Positions 23,546 to 35,539 of a stretch of DNA of 64,000 nt are shown here, piece by piece. This DNA comes from Actinomycetaceae bacterium zg-1166. GTDB lineage: Bacteria > Actinomycetota > Actinomycetes > Actinomycetales > Actinomycetaceae. The stretch is taken from positions 1,736,001-1,800,000 of the forward strand of contig CP064953.1 of NCBI GenBank assembly GCA_015679245.1. The letters are read 5' to 3'. The stretch's first letter is position 1, and every line of letters starts with the position of its first letter. The notes beneath the pieces are model-generated. The model made no database searches and was not told where the DNA came from. It worked only from the letters and a program-made list of their open reading frames with translations. The translations under genes and the position numbers were made by a program.

Positions 23546-24343
23546 GTGAGTACCCTCATGACGATCCCCTTTACCTACTCCCTCGCAGTGGTAGGAGGCA
23601 AGCCGCCTACTCTTCTCCACACCGAAGGAAATACCGCACAACAGTTCCCGCTCGCTTCGGTCACAAAACTCCTCACCGCATGGAGCGTACTCGTCGCCCT
23701 TGATCGAGGATATGCCACCCTACGCGACCCAGCTGGCCCAGAAGGCTCAACAATCCGGCATCTTCTTGCTCACGCCTCTGGCGTACCTTTTGAGCGCGGT
23801 GCGATTCTTGCCCAACCAGGAGAGCGCCGCATCTACTCGAATATAGGAATTGAGATCCTGGGGAAGAAAATTGAAGAATGTGTAGGTATGCCGATCCAGG
23901 AATGGATTCACCAGTGCGTCCTTGAACCCCTAGGAATGAGGACGACGAGGATCGAGGGTTCTGTGGCACATTCGGGAGTGAGCACCATTGGAGATCTCCT
24001 GCTCTTTGCGAAAGAACTGCTCACTCCCACTCTGGTGAGCCCTCTCGGGGCTCACGCTGCTCGTACAGTTCAATTCCCCGGCCTCTCAGGAATTCTTCCT
24101 GGATACGGGAGGCAGAAACCCAATGACTGGAGCCTCGGATTCGAGATCCGAGGAGAAAAATCCCCACATTGGCTCGGCAGTGACTTCTCCACGCGCTCCT
24201 TCGGACATTTCGGGCAATCTGGTTCTTTCTGCTGGGTAGATCCCAGCGTTGGGAGAGCTGGCGTATTCCTTGGAGAACTCCCCTTTGGTGATCTCCACCG
24301 TCAGATCTGGCCCCAACTAACAAACCTCATGCGTTCACTCTGA
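23546..24343 (+). CDS. Serine hydrolase, beta-lactamase/class C family, 265 aa
   Basis: Penicillin-binding-protein-like serine hydrolase without a signal peptide, so probably cytoplasmic. SVTK (SxxK, nucleophile Ser about residue 38), YSN (second motif, about residue 97) and HFGQSGS (third motif near residue 213) are present, with HLLAHASG and LEPLGM as family landmarks. It is short, with no extra domains. Two starts are possible: GTG at 23546 or ATG at 23558. The substrate is unknown; esterase, peptidase and lactamase roles all occur in this family. Confidence 0.88.
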   Translation: MSTLMTIPFTYSLAVVGGKPPTLLHTEGNTAQQFPLASVTKLLTAWSVLVALDRGYATLRDPAGPEGSTIRHLLAHASGVPFERGAILAQPGERRIYSNIGIEILGKKIEECVGMPIQEWIHQCVLEPLGMRTTRIEGSVAHSGVSTIGDLLLFAKELLTPTLVSPLGAHAARTVQFPGLSGILPGYGRQKPNDWSLGFEIRGEKSPHWLGSDFSTRSFGHFGQSGSFCWVDPSVGRAGVFLGELPFGDLHRQIWPQLTNLMRSL

Positions 24344-24460
24344 AGATAGGAATTTCACAGGGCGCTAAGGATGATAAAGGGTAAGAATTTTATGGGGTGT
24401 TAAAGGTTAAAGGTAGGTATTTCATGAGGGCACTAAAGTGAGCACAAAGCACCCAAAACA

Positions 24461-24508
24461 CTAAGGCACTAAGGCACTAAGGCACTAAGGCACTAAGGCA
24501 CTAAGGCA
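24461..24508. repeat. 8-bp microsatellite CTAAGGCA, six perfect copies
   Basis: The unit CTAAGGCA repeats exactly six times from 24461 to 24508. A partial or diverged copy (CACTAAAG) lies about 30 bases upstream. It is in non-coding DNA downstream of both flanking genes. Copy number is likely to vary. Confidence 0.95.
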
Positions 24509-24632
24509 AGTATTGTGCAGTGCGTCAAGATTGAGCATTCTACGGAATGCTCAAGCATCAAAGGGTCAACATTCACAGAGTGCAGGCACCGCGCAATGAA
24601 AGCAACTTCGTCGAAAAGGAACCTAGAACACC

Positions 24633-24666
24633 CAGGGTGAGGCACGTGGATACGCGCCTCACCCTG
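24633..24666. terminator. Bidirectional terminator hairpin between serine hydrolase gene and clpB
   Basis: CAGGGTGAGGC (24633-24643) pairs perfectly with 24656-24666, with a 12-base loop. It lies 50 bases past the clpB stop. T-rich sequence (CTTCTCCTCTTT) follows on the plus strand, so it can serve both convergent genes. Confidence 0.75.
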
Positions 24667-24716
24667 TGAACTTCTCCTCTTTCAGGCACACACCTGCCTA
24701 GTCCACTTGCTTGCCT

Positions 24717-27350
24717 TTACTGGCGCACCACACACAACGTCAGTGCACTTGGGCGCTCACCCGTATCTGGATCGGCGGCACTCTGGAACCCAGCCATATC
24801 CACCTGGACGAGATCGCCATCGCTCACGCGCCCTGCCAGCAACTCACGGGCAAGCCGATCGCCCACCTCACGCTGAATAAGACGGCGCAGTGGTCGGGCA
24901 CCAAAGGCAGGATCGTAGCCATCCATCGCCAGATACTCACGAGATGCTTCACTCACCTCAAGGGTGATTCGACGCGCCGCCAAGCGTTTAGCCAGATGAG
25001 CGATCTGGAGATCGACGATCTTACCAATCTCCTCCATCGACAGCGGATCAAAGACAATAACATCATCAAGGCGGTTAATGAACTCCGGCTTGAAGGCAGC
25101 ACGCACTGCTGCCATGACACCTTCACGTGCTTCTTCTGCGCTCATTCGTGGATCAGTGAGAGCGTGCGAACCCAAATTTGAGGTGAGAATGAGGATCGTA
25201 TTTGTGAAATCCACGGTGCGCCCTTGACCATCAGTTAAACGGCCATCATCGAGCACCTGGAGCAAAATGTCAAAGACATCCGAATGCGCTTTCTCCACCT
25301 CATCCAGAAGAATCACCGAATATGGGCGGCGGCGCACCGCCTCAGTAAGCTGACCCCCTTCTTCGTAACCTACATATCCCGGAGGAGCACCCACAAGGCG
25401 GGAAACAGAGTGTTTCTCCGCATACTCAGACATGTCGATACGCACCATGGCGCGTTCGTCGTCGAAAAGGAAATCAGCAAGAGACTTCGCCAGCTCCGTC
25501 TTCCCCACACCTGTCGGCCCGAGGAAGATGAAGGAACCGCTGGGGCGGTTCGGGTCAGAGATTCCAGCACGCGAGCGTCGCACGGCATCGGCCACACTGG
25601 CCACAGCACGCTTCTGCCCGATGAGGCGTTCACCAATAATCTTTTCCATCTCCAAGAGCTTCGCACTCTCACCTTGAAGGAGGCGACCTACCGGCACACC
25701 CGTCCACGCGCTCACCACTTCGGCAATTTCATCAGCATCCACACGCTCAGCGATCATCGGCTCACCGACACTCGACGTATCCTCAGCAGCTTCAGCTGCC
25801 TCAATCTGTGCTTCCACCTGAGGAATATCGCCATTTTGTAGGCGCCCTGCATCCTCGTAGCGCCCCTCTCGTACCGCACGATCAAGCTCGGTGCGCAGCT
25901 CATCAAGTTTTACACGCAAATCACCAACTTTGTTGCGCCCGGCCTTCTCCGCCTGCCAGCGTGCCGAGAGGGCAGAGAACTCTTCCTGCTTATCAGCAAG
26001 CTCGCTGCGCAACTTTTCAAGCCGCTCAGCTGCTGCTTCATCACCGGATTCCTCCGTATCTACAAGGTAGGCTTCCTCCATCTTGAGGCGATCAACCTGG
26101 CGTTGAAGCACGTCGATTTCCTCTGGAGAAGAATCGAGTTCCATGCGCAGGCGCGAAGCAGCTTCGTCGACAAGATCAATAGCTTTATCAGGAAGTTGAC
26201 GGCCAGAGATGTAACGCGCAGAGAGTTGCGCTGCTGCCACGAGTGCCCCATCGGAAATCGTCACCTTATGGTGAGCCTCGTACTTTGGAGCGATACCACG
26301 CAAGATCGCCACGGTATCTTCCACCGAAGGCTCACCCACGAACACTTGTTGGAAGCGGCGTTCAAGAGCCGGATCCTTCTCCACATTCTCGCGATATTCG
26401 TCAAGCGTGGTAGCACCGATAAGGCGAAGCTCTCCTCGGGCGAGCATAGGCTTGAGCATATTGCCCGCGTCCATCGCGCCTTCACTACCACCGCCAGCAC
26501 CCACGATCGTATGGATTTCGTCGATAAAAGTGACGACTTCGCCAGCCGATTCAGCAATATCTTTCAGTACAGCCTTGAAGCGTTCCTCAAATTCACCGCG
26601 ATACTTTGCACCAGCCACCATCGAGGCAACGTCGAGCTGAATAAGGCGCTTGTCCCGTAAAGATTCGGGAACGTCACCATTGACAATGCGCTGGGCAAGG
26701 CCCTCCACCACGGCTGTTTTGCCCACACCAGGTTCTCCGATGAGCACAGGATTGTTCTTCGTGCGGCGCGAAAGCACCTGGATAACACGACGAATCTCCT
26801 GGTCACGGCCAATTACCGGATCAAGTTTGCCCTCTCTAGCAGCTTGGGTGAGATCACTGCCGTACTTCTCAAGAGCTTGAAAAGTGCCCTCTGGATCTGG
26901 AGAATCGACCTTCGATGCACCGCGCACATTCGGAATGAGTGCGGCGAGTTGATCGCGTGTGACGCCAGCCGAACGTAGGATCTCCCCTGCCTGAGATTGC
27001 GAGGTAGCCACACCCATGAGCAGATGTTCGGTGGAAATATAGGAATCACCCAAGGCAGTTGCTTCCTTCCCAGCGTCGGAGAGAACGCGCGAGAGTGGTC
27101 GGGAAGCCTGCGGCCCACCTACCGAGGAACCTTGAGCTGTGGGCAAGGCAGCGAGGGCGGCGCGGGTGCGCTCAAGCAGTGTCGAGCGCACCAGACCAGC
27201 TGCATCGATGAGGGCAGGTGCGATACCGCCATCTTGCGCGAGTAAGGCTGTGAGCAGATGGGTGGGTTCTACCTGCGGATTTGAGGCATCTGTGGCAAGG
27301 CGTATTGCTTCGGCCAAAGCCTCTTGAGATTTCGTTGTCAGTTTGTCCAT
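24717..27350 (-). CDS. clpB: ClpB disaggregase, 877 aa
   Basis: Hexameric AAA+ chaperone that pulls proteins out of aggregates together with DnaK. Domains in order: N-terminal Clp repeats (residues 1-150), AAA-1 with Walker A GEPGVGKT near 203-210 and Walker [10 protein letters not shown], a coiled-coil M-domain around 400-530 (hallmark of ClpB), AAA-2 with GPTGVGKT near 610 and [11 protein letters not shown], and a C-terminal domain. The start at 27350 is preceded by AGGAGGG. There is no ClpP-binding IGF loop context, which agrees with a disaggregase. A HAIR operator lies about 155 bases upstream, so HspR probably represses it. Own terminator downstream. Confidence 0.97.
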   Translation of the reverse strand: MDKLTTKSQEALAEAIRLATDASNPQVEPTHLLTALLAQDGGIAPALIDAAGLVRSTLLERTRAALAALPTAQGSSVGGPQASRPLSRVLSDAGKEATALGDSYISTEHLLMGVATSQSQAGEILRSAGVTRDQLAALIPNVRGASKVDSPDPEGTFQALEKYGSDLTQAAREGKLDPVIGRDQEIRRVIQVLSRRTKNNPVLIGEPGVGKTAVVEGLAQRIVNGDVPESLRDKRLIQLDVASMVAGAKYRGEFEERFKAVLKDIAESAGEVVTFIDEIHTIVGAGGGSEGAMDAGNMLKPMLARGELRLIGATTLDEYRENVEKDPALERRFQQVFVGEPSVEDTVAILRGIAPKYEAHHKVTISDGALVAAAQLSARYISGRQLPDKAIDLVDEAASRLRMELDSSPEEIDVLQRQVDRLKMEEAYLVDTEESGDEAAAERLEKLRSELADKQEEFSALSARWQAEKAGRNKVGDLRVKLDELRTELDRAVREGRYEDAGRLQNGDIPQVEAQIEAAEAAEDTSSVGEPMIAERVDADEIAEVVSAWTGVPVGRLLQGESAKLLEMEKIIGERLIGQKRAVASVADAVRRSRAGISDPNRPSGSFIFLGPTGVGKTELAKSLADFLFDDERAMVRIDMSEYAEKHSVSRLVGAPPGYVGYEEGGQLTEAVRRRPYSVILLDEVEKAHSDVFDILLQVLDDGRLTDGQGRTVDFTNTILILTSNLGSHALTDPRMSAEEAREGVMAAVRAAFKPEFINRLDDVIVFDPLSMEEIGKIVDLQIAHLAKRLAARRITLEVSEASREYLAMDGYDPAFGARPLRRLIQREVGDRLARELLAGRVSDGDLVQVDMAGFQSAADPDTGERPSALTLCVVRQ

Positions 27351-27505
27351 GATGACCCTCCTAGGGGTAGTTTTCTCTTCCCAGAAGGTGAGAGTGTAGG
27401 CAGCCACACGTCTCCATAGCCTCTAGCAGGCGTGAGAAGCTACGGCAACGCCGATCTCATTGTGCACCCTCGGTCTGGGTTCTATAAGAAAAGAACGCTC
27501 CCAAA

Positions 27506-27526
27506 GTTGAGTCTATTCCACTCAAG
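27506..27526. promoter_or_regulatory. HAIR operator (HspR-binding site) between clpB and ybaK
   Basis: GTTGAGT (27506-27512), a 7-base spacer and ACTCAAG (27520-27526) match the actinobacterial HAIR consensus CTTGAGT-N7-ACTCAAG at 13 of 14 positions. On the minus strand a TATAGA box (27486-27481) follows at a distance that puts the HAIR over the -35 region of clpB. Heat-shock control of clpB by HspR is the natural reading. hspR itself is not in the window. Confidence 0.85.
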
Positions 27527-27613
27527 TTTGATCTGATATCTCACAGGTGTTCGTACGGAAACACACCCTGTACACCATGCGTGTCGCTGCTCGCACTATC
27601 CCACAATGACTTC

Positions 27614-28123
27614 ATGGCAAAGAAAAAACAGCAACACCAAGGCACACCAGCCCTCCTTGCTCTCGAAGCAGCCGGTATTACCTTCAATCTCATCGAGTAC
27701 GAACACACCAATCATCTCGAAGGTGGCTATGCGCTCGATACCGCAAAAGTTCTCGGACGCGATCCTGCCACAATCTTTAAGACTCTCATGCTGCTCGTCG
27801 ATGGAAAACCGGCGTGTGCCGTGGTGCCTGCCACCGGAATGCTCAACCTCAAAAGGCTCGCAAAAGCTGCCGGTGGCAAAAAAGCCGAGATGATGGAACC
27901 CTCCAAAGCCGAGCGTCTTACCGGCTATGTCACAGGTGGGATTTCACCGATTGCTCAACGTAGTACCTCTCCCACGTTTATCGATGAAAGTGCACTCAAC
28001 TTCGACCACATAACTATTTCAGGTGGTAAACGCACCATGTCAGTGGATGTAGCTCCGCGTGAGCTTGCCACACTTGTGAATGCGCGTTTTGCTCCAATTG
28101 CCGACGACAACCGCCACTTCTGA
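27614..28123 (+). CDS. ybaK: Cys-tRNA(Pro)/Cys-tRNA(Cys) deacylase, YbaK/EbsC family, 169 aa
   Basis: Trans-editing enzyme that hydrolyses mischarged Cys-tRNA(Pro). Family signs: HTNHLEGGYALDTAKVLGRDPATIFKTLML, with the catalytic Lys in the FKTL region, and VPATGMLNLKRLAKAAGGKKAEM, GYVTGGISPIAQR (GxxSP motif) and TFIDESALNFDHITISGGKR. I prefer the ATG at 27614. A GTG further up (27581) adds 11 residues that are not typical. The ribosome binding site is weak. Divergent from clpB across the HAIR site. Confidence 0.9.
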   Translation: MAKKKQQHQGTPALLALEAAGITFNLIEYEHTNHLEGGYALDTAKVLGRDPATIFKTLMLLVDGKPACAVVPATGMLNLKRLAKAAGGKKAEMMEPSKAERLTGYVTGGISPIAQRSTSPTFIDESALNFDHITISGGKRTMSVDVAPRELATLVNARFAPIADDNRHF

Positions 28124-28381
28124 CGCACACACGTATCCTGGAACACTCCATATTCTGGGGCACGCACGTATTCTGAGGCACCCCAGTTCTGTGAGTACCC
28201 GAAACCACCACTTCTGAGAAGCAAGGAAAACCAATGCGCAGGAAAGGAGATTTACAGGCTCTGATGCATTAGTACACTACACAACCGCACTAGTAGGCCA
28301 CACTCCAGGGCTACAGCACTACAGAGCCACAGTACTAGAGTCATAGTGCTCTATTTTCGCGAGTACGAACGCCAGGTAGCC
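28124..28381. other. Short intergenic region with imperfect repeats
   Basis: Related segments of the form CGTATCCTGGAACAC, ATATTCTGGGGCAC and GTATTCTGAGGCAC lie end to end at about 28132-28182, with a fourth diverged copy after them. They look like a decaying tandem repeat. No gene seen. Confidence 0.5.
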
Positions 28382-28549
28382 TCAAAGAATAATAAGCACC
28401 ACCACAACAACAGCGGCAAGAAGAGCTCCCCCAAAGATAAGGAGCGGTAAGCGCCTCGAACGCCGCTTAGGCATGTAGTCCGTGCCAGGAACGTAGCCGC
28501 CGAAATCGTAGCCCCCAGTTACCTGGCGTGTCATGTCGTCGTCATCCAT
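28382..28549 (-). CDS. Small single-pass membrane protein, 55 aa
   Basis: Unrecognised small protein: an acidic start (MDDDDMTRQ), a Gly/Tyr-rich segment (GGYDFGGYVPGTDYMP), a basic patch (KRRSRR) and a single C-terminal hydrophobic helix (LPLLIFGGALLAAVVVVVL). This predicts an N-in, C-out tail-type membrane protein. The ATG at 28549 is preceded by GGGGAGG, which supports real translation. It lies just downstream of gluQRS on the same strand. Function unknown. Confidence 0.7.
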   Translation of the reverse strand: MDDDDMTRQVTGGYDFGGYVPGTDYMPKRRSRRLPLLIFGGALLAAVVVVVLIIL

Positions 28550-28625
28550 GTGGTACCTCCCCAATCAGGATACTCGCACAGGTACGCGCCCGTGCATCAC
28601 AGTGCACCTACACACACAAGCGACA

Positions 28626-29576
28626 CTACTCACGTATGCACGCCGGTCCCAGCTCAAGCTCTTTCGGATCAATAAGCCAGGGCTTGCTCCCCACATTCTC
28701 TCCAGCAAGAGCCGCAGCAAACTCTTGTGCACTGCGCACAGATCCAAACCCCAATGAACGCCCAAGAAGCTCGATGATATCCGCACTCGTCCAGCTATAA
28801 GCCGCAAGCTCTTTCATCGTCACTGCGCCATCGCGCTTGGCTAAACGCACCCCTTCAGCGTTCATCACCATTGGCACATGAACATATTCAGGACGCGACA
28901 TCGCCAGGCACTCTTGCAGATAGATCTGACGTGGAGTGGAGGGGAGTAGATCGTTTCCACGCACCACTTGGCTCACACCAGTAACCCCATCGTCGTAAAC
29001 CGAGACGAAGTTGTAGCTAAACGGCCCATCACCGCGGCGCAGAACGAGATCATCCACGATACCTGTGAACTCACCGCAGATCGCATCAACTAGAGCGATA
29101 TGCAGCGGTGCATTCTCACCTTCCACCCGCAGCCTCAACGCTGGGCCGCGCCCCGTTCCCGCAAGTTTGGCGCGCCCAGCTTCACGCTCCTCGCAGCTGA
29201 GATCTCGGCAAGTTCCAGGGTAGGAACCAGGAGGGCGATGTGGAGCAGAAGTGATGGCAGCAAGCTCACGTCGCGTGCAGTAGCACTCGTAGAGTAGGCC
29301 ACGCGAACTCAGGTGCTCGAAAGCCGCTTCGTATTCATCGATCCGGTGAGACTGGAAAATGACCTCACCTTCCCACGTGAGACCCAATGCTTCAAGATCT
29401 TTAAGCTGGCTGGTCACAAACTCAGGGCGTGAACGTTCGTCGAGATCTTCCATCCGTATAAGGAATCCACGCCCAGAATTTTTCGCATAGGCCCACGCAA
29501 GGAGAGCCGTGCGAAGATTCCCAAGATGAAGATCGCCCGTAGGTGAAGGGGCATAGCGTCCAAACACGCTAGCCAT
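28626..29576 (-). CDS. gluQRS: Glutamyl-Q tRNA(Asp) synthetase, 316 aa
   Basis: Paralogue of glutamyl-tRNA synthetase lacking the anticodon-binding domain. It attaches Glu to queuosine in tRNA-Asp. The class I signature SPTGDLHLGN replaces HIGH. The KRDGA motif (VRLAKRDGAVT) replaces KMSKS, as is characteristic for this enzyme. A zinc site is visible as YECYCTRREL plus GSYPGTCRDL (Cys, Cys, Tyr, Cys). The start at 29576 has GGAGG upstream. The length fits the family (about 300) against about 480 for GltX. It implies that queuosine is present in tRNA-Asp. Confidence 0.93.
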   Translation of the reverse strand: MASVFGRYAPSPTGDLHLGNLRTALLAWAYAKNSGRGFLIRMEDLDERSRPEFVTSQLKDLEALGLTWEGEVIFQSHRIDEYEAAFEHLSSRGLLYECYCTRRELAAITSAPHRPPGSYPGTCRDLSCEEREAGRAKLAGTGRGPALRLRVEGENAPLHIALVDAICGEFTGIVDDLVLRRGDGPFSYNFVSVYDDGVTGVSQVVRGNDLLPSTPRQIYLQECLAMSRPEYVHVPMVMNAEGVRLAKRDGAVTMKELAAYSWTSADIIELLGRSLGFGSVRSAQEFAAALAGENVGSKPWLIDPKELELGPACIRE

Positions 29577-29792
29577 TCTATGCCTCCGCCCTTCACTGCC
29601 GTGCCTCACCTCGATTGAACTTCACACCCCACGAGCGACTACACCACGGCTCCTACCTCTTCTGCACCAGATTATGCTCCAGTAATTACACGCAGCGCAG
29701 CCAGAATCAGATCGGCGGTCTTTGGGAAAAGTCAGCAGTTTTTCAGGACGATCCAAAAATACTCCACGAAGATCCAGGAAATAATAGAAGGA

Positions 29793-30488
29793 CTAGAACA
29801 GGCGATCTTCGGCGTTGTCGATACCACGCATATCGTCGTAATCAAGGATCACACACTCAATCCCGCGATCCTCAGCCAGCACGCGAGCCTGGGGTTTAAT
29901 TTCCTGGGCAGCGAAAACTCCACGCAACGGTTGGAGAAACGGGTCGCGCCCAAGAAGTTGGAGATAACGCGAAAGCTGCTCCACGCCGTCGATTTCTCCA
30001 CGGCGCTTGACCTCCACAGCAATATAGCCACCAACACTATCGCGCACCATAAGATCCACAGGGCCAATCGGTGTGGGAAACTCCCGGCGCACCAACTGTG
30101 CACCGGGCTGAAGCCTCTCCACCTGCTGAGCCAGGAGCGCTTGAAGGTGAGCTTCTACTCCATCCTTGACGAGTCCCGGTTCCTCACCAAGCATCACCTC
30201 ACACTCAGAGATCACCTCGAAGATCTGAATAACGAGGCGATCCTCAGCTTTCGCGTGGCTCACTTCCCACACCTGAATGATCCCAGCTTCGACTTCGTCA
30301 TTCACTGCCTCACGCACACAGCATGTGCACGGCGGGCTCATCCAGTTCAGTGGCTTATACGATCCACCATCCGAGTGAACCAGCACAGCCCCATCTGCCT
30401 TAAGCATGAGCATTCGCCGTGCCCTCGGAAGGTAAGCATCGAGCCGCCCAGCATACTCCACAGCACACTCAGCGAATACAACCCGCAT
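29793..30488 (-). CDS. nucS: NucS/EndoMS mismatch-specific endonuclease, 231 aa
   Basis: Key enzyme of the non-canonical mismatch repair used by actinobacteria and archaea instead of MutS/MutL. It cuts both strands at mismatches. An N-terminal dimerisation domain (residues 1-115) opens with [20 protein letters not shown]. The C-terminal RecB-like nuclease domain carries [11 protein letters not shown], then [20 protein letters not shown] (Asp, ExK and Gln of the active site). The last residues, DRLF, match the sliding-clamp binding peptide at the end of actinobacterial NucS. Its place near the atp operon is the usual actinobacterial synteny. Confidence 0.96.
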   Translation of the reverse strand: MRVVFAECAVEYAGRLDAYLPRARRMLMLKADGAVLVHSDGGSYKPLNWMSPPCTCCVREAVNDEVEAGIIQVWEVSHAKAEDRLVIQIFEVISECEVMLGEEPGLVKDGVEAHLQALLAQQVERLQPGAQLVRREFPTPIGPVDLMVRDSVGGYIAVEVKRRGEIDGVEQLSRYLQLLGRDPFLQPLRGVFAAQEIKPQARVLAEDRGIECVILDYDDMRGIDNAEDRLF

Positions 30489-30572
30489 CTTCGCTCCTTA
30501 CTTCTTCCATTTTCCGACGACGAAGCTGCCCACCATTCTTCCTCGTTCACCGCCATATCCTGCTGAGGGATA

Positions 30573-30992
30573 TCAGATATTCGTTGGCTCCTCGACAGGA
30601 GGCGCCGCATCAATCCACGAAATAAGACCAGCGAAGGAGTGCGGACTCATAGCAATGGAAAACACCTCACCACGGTAATCAATCTTCGCAATCGTCAATT
30701 CTGCTGCTGCTCCTCCAGGCTTGTGCTTGAGAATGGAAAAACCCGAGCGCTCAAAGACTTTCTCTGGGCGAAGGCTGAGCGTTCGGGTGCGAAACCACTC
30801 AAGCGAATAGGGGCCTAATACAAGCACACCTGTGCGCCAGGGACGTGACGCCGTCGAACGAAGTGAGCACTGGAGAGAACCAGGGCGGCGCTGAAGAAGA
30901 ACGAGACGTAGCGCTGCCGCTGCCACCGTAAGGATGAGGAGAAAAAGAAGAAAGAGGACGATATCAACGAAACCACTACTCACAAGTCTCAC
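30573..30992 (-). CDS. DUF2550-like membrane protein, 139 aa
   Basis: Small protein with an N-terminal membrane helix (VDIVLFLLFLLILTVAAAALRL) and a soluble domain (GVLVLGPYSLEWFRTRTLSLRPEKVF, IAKIDYRGEVFSIAMSP). In actinobacteria a DUF2550 gene sits directly after atpC, exactly as here, so I assign it on both sequence and position. The start is probably the GTG at 30992 after AAAGAGGAAC. A longer reading to 31025 is less likely. It is probably transcribed with the ATP synthase genes. Function unknown. Confidence 0.8.
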   Translation of the reverse strand: MRLVSSGFVDIVLFLLFLLILTVAAAALRLVLLQRRPGSLQCSLRSTASRPWRTGVLVLGPYSLEWFRTRTLSLRPEKVFERSGFSILKHKPGGAAAELTIAKIDYRGEVFSIAMSPHSFAGLISWIDAAPPVEEPTNI

Positions 30993-31122
30993 ACGTTCCT
31001 CTTTCAACCATCTTCCGCACAGCACACACGGTCTACCTGCCTGAGGGTGTCACACGTAGCTACTCAGTTAACTCTCATTCCGCTTTAGGCCAGCACAAGC
31101 CAGTACCCGCCCCTCACTGCGC

Positions 31123-31379
31123 TCAGGCTATGTTCACCTTCCCCGCCTGATCGACGAGCACCGAGACGACGTTAGAATCCACGGTCACGAATCCGCCGCG
31201 AACTTCCATCACTTTTTCTCCCTCGGGAGCCGAGATCACAACGTTGCCTTTCGACAATAATGCCATGAGCGGAGTGTGCCCTTCCAAAATGCCGAGATCA
31301 CCGTCAATGGCAGGTACGCGCACCTGGCTCGCTTCCCCCTGCCATAAGAGCCCTGATGGAGCGACAATAGCAACCTTCA

Positions 31380-31380
<1 letters not shown>
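31123..31380 (-). CDS. atpC: ATP synthase epsilon subunit, 85 aa
   Basis: Central-stalk subunit of F1. Only the N-terminal beta-sandwich is present: KVAIVAPSGLLWQGEASQVRVPAIDGDLGILEGHTPLMALL and the closing EVRGGFVTVDSNVVSVLVD. The C-terminal two-helix domain that blocks ATP hydrolysis in many bacteria is missing. Short forms of this kind occur in relatives such as bifidobacteria. Its ATG overlaps the atpD stop by one base (TGATG at 31380). Last gene of the atp operon proper. Confidence 0.95.
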
Positions 31381-33792
<2,412 letters not shown>

Positions 33793-33794
33793 GA

Positions 33795-35420
33795 TCAGCT
33801 CCGCTTGGCTCGCACGAGAGTTTCGTGCTCCTGCTCGGCTTCGCTCTCCCCTTCGCCCTCAGTGATAAGCCCCTCAGCTACGAGGAAACTGTGTTGGAAA
33901 TCCTCGGTGGCGCTGCGTAGAGTCTCTTCAGTGGCCTCGTCAAGCACAGCCTTCTCCTGGAGAGTGGAGATCACGGAAGTGTTGTGACGGATGTAATCCA
34001 GAAGCCCCGCTTCGAACGCGTGCACCTTTTCCACAGGAACAGGATCGAGGTAGCCCTTCGTCCCTGCCCACATCGAGATCACCTGATCTTCAACCTCGTA
34101 AGGGGTGTATTGCGGCTGTTTGAGTAGCTCCATGAGGCGCTCACCTCGGGTGAGCTGCTGACGTGTCGTGGCATCCAAATCAGAGGCAAACATGGCGAAG
34201 GCCGCCTGAGCACGATACTGCGCCAGGGTGATTTTGAGTGTGCCCGCCACCTTCTTCATTGCCTTAATCTGAGCATCGCCACCCACACGTGAAACGGAAA
34301 TACCCACATCCACAGCCGGGCGTTGGTTCGAGTTGAAGAGATCAGACTGAAGGAAGATCTGGCCGTCGGTGATGGAAATGACGTTCGTCGGAATGTAGGC
34401 CGAGACATCATTTGCCTTCGTTTCGATGATGGGAAGCCCCGTCATCGAACCTGCACCGAGTTCGTCGGAGAGCTTCGCACAGCGTTCAAGCAAGCGTGAA
34501 TGCAGGTAAAAAACATCGCCTGGGTAGGCTTCACGCCCCGGTGGGCGACGAAGGAGAAGCGAGACAGCTCGGTAGGCTTCAGCCTGCTTGGAGAGGTCGT
34601 CAAAGACAATGAGAACATGTTTGCCCTCATACATCCAATGCTGGCCAATAGCGCTGCCAGTGTAGGGGGCGAGATACTTGAATCCGGCAGGATCGGAAGC
34701 AGGAGAAGCGACAATCGTCGTGTAGGCCATGGCTCCGTTCTTTTCCAGCGTGGAACGCACGGAGGCGATTGTCGAACCCTTCTGCCCGATCGCCACGTAG
34801 ATGCACCGCACCTGCTTCGTCGGATCGCCCGACTCCCAGTTTTCCTTCTGGTTGAGGATCGTATCGATGGCGAGAGCCGTCTTACCCGTCTGGCGATCAC
34901 CGATGATGAGCTGGCGTTGTCCACGGCCAATGGGAATCATGGCATCGATGGCTTTGATTCCTGTTTGTAGCGGTTCGTGCACACTCTTGCGCATCATAAC
35001 GCCAGGTGCTTGAAGTTCAAGAGCGCGGCGCCCTGTAACCTTGTCAATTTCGCCAAGTCCATCGATAGGGTTACCCAGGGGATCCACAGTGCGCCCCAGG
35101 TAACCTTCACCCACAGGTACCGAGAGCACTTCACCAGTGCGGTGAACTTCCTGGCCTTCTTCGATACCGGAGAACTCACCGAGCACAACCACGCCGATTT
35201 CACGCTCTTCGAGGTTCATCGCGAGGCCCAGTGTGCCATCCTCGAAGCGCAGAAGTTCATTCGCCATCGTGCCGGCCAAGCCCTCCACACGGGCGATGCC
35301 GTCGGCAGCCAAAGTAACATGGCCGACTTCCTCGCTTGCCGACGTGGCAGGCTCATAGGAGCTGACGAAGCTATCGAGCGCAGCCCGGATATCCTCGGGC
35401 TTAATTGTCAGATCAGCCAT
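33795..35420 (-). CDS. atpA: ATP synthase alpha subunit, 541 aa
   Basis: Non-catalytic nucleotide-binding subunit of F1. The P-loop is GDRQTGKTA, with [16 protein letters not shown] after it, [17 protein letters not shown] as Walker B, and the arginine finger in [13 protein letters not shown]. The Glu-rich C-terminal extension ([13 protein letters not shown]) is common in actinobacteria. About 120 bases separate it from atpH, the longest gap in the F1 part. A small GCGGC/GCCGC stem lies there. Confidence 0.98.
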   Translation of the reverse strand: MADLTIKPEDIRAALDSFVSSYEPATSASEEVGHVTLAADGIARVEGLAGTMANELLRFEDGTLGLAMNLEEREIGVVVLGEFSGIEEGQEVHRTGEVLSVPVGEGYLGRTVDPLGNPIDGLGEIDKVTGRRALELQAPGVMMRKSVHEPLQTGIKAIDAMIPIGRGQRQLIIGDRQTGKTALAIDTILNQKENWESGDPTKQVRCIYVAIGQKGSTIASVRSTLEKNGAMAYTTIVASPASDPAGFKYLAPYTGSAIGQHWMYEGKHVLIVFDDLSKQAEAYRAVSLLLRRPPGREAYPGDVFYLHSRLLERCAKLSDELGAGSMTGLPIIETKANDVSAYIPTNVISITDGQIFLQSDLFNSNQRPAVDVGISVSRVGGDAQIKAMKKVAGTLKITLAQYRAQAAFAMFASDLDATTRQQLTRGERLMELLKQPQYTPYEVEDQVISMWAGTKGYLDPVPVEKVHAFEAGLLDYIRHNTSVISTLQEKAVLDEATEETLRSATEDFQHSFLVAEGLITEGEGESEAEQEHETLVRAKRS

Positions 35421-35539
35421 TCCTCTTTCCTTCTCGTATGCGGCTTTCGCCGCGAATTCTCCGCCAACCTACGAGCTTGGCCAGGAGTACAGATTCTTGG
35501 GGTCGGGGTCGCGCCGCACTTGGCGCATAACCGAGGTGT

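Larger units (their letters stand above)
24344..24716. other. Convergent intergenic region with octanucleotide microsatellite and terminator
   Basis: Between the serine hydrolase gene and clpB. A GGTTAAAGG-rich stretch (24370-24430) leads into six perfect copies of an 8-bp unit (24461-24508), then a strong hairpin (24633-24666). Both are listed separately. No gene seen. Confidence 0.6.

Noticed and set aside
29931-30566. A 211-codon plus-strand frame opposite nucS
   Set aside because: Antisense shadow. NucS on the other strand is clear and complete.
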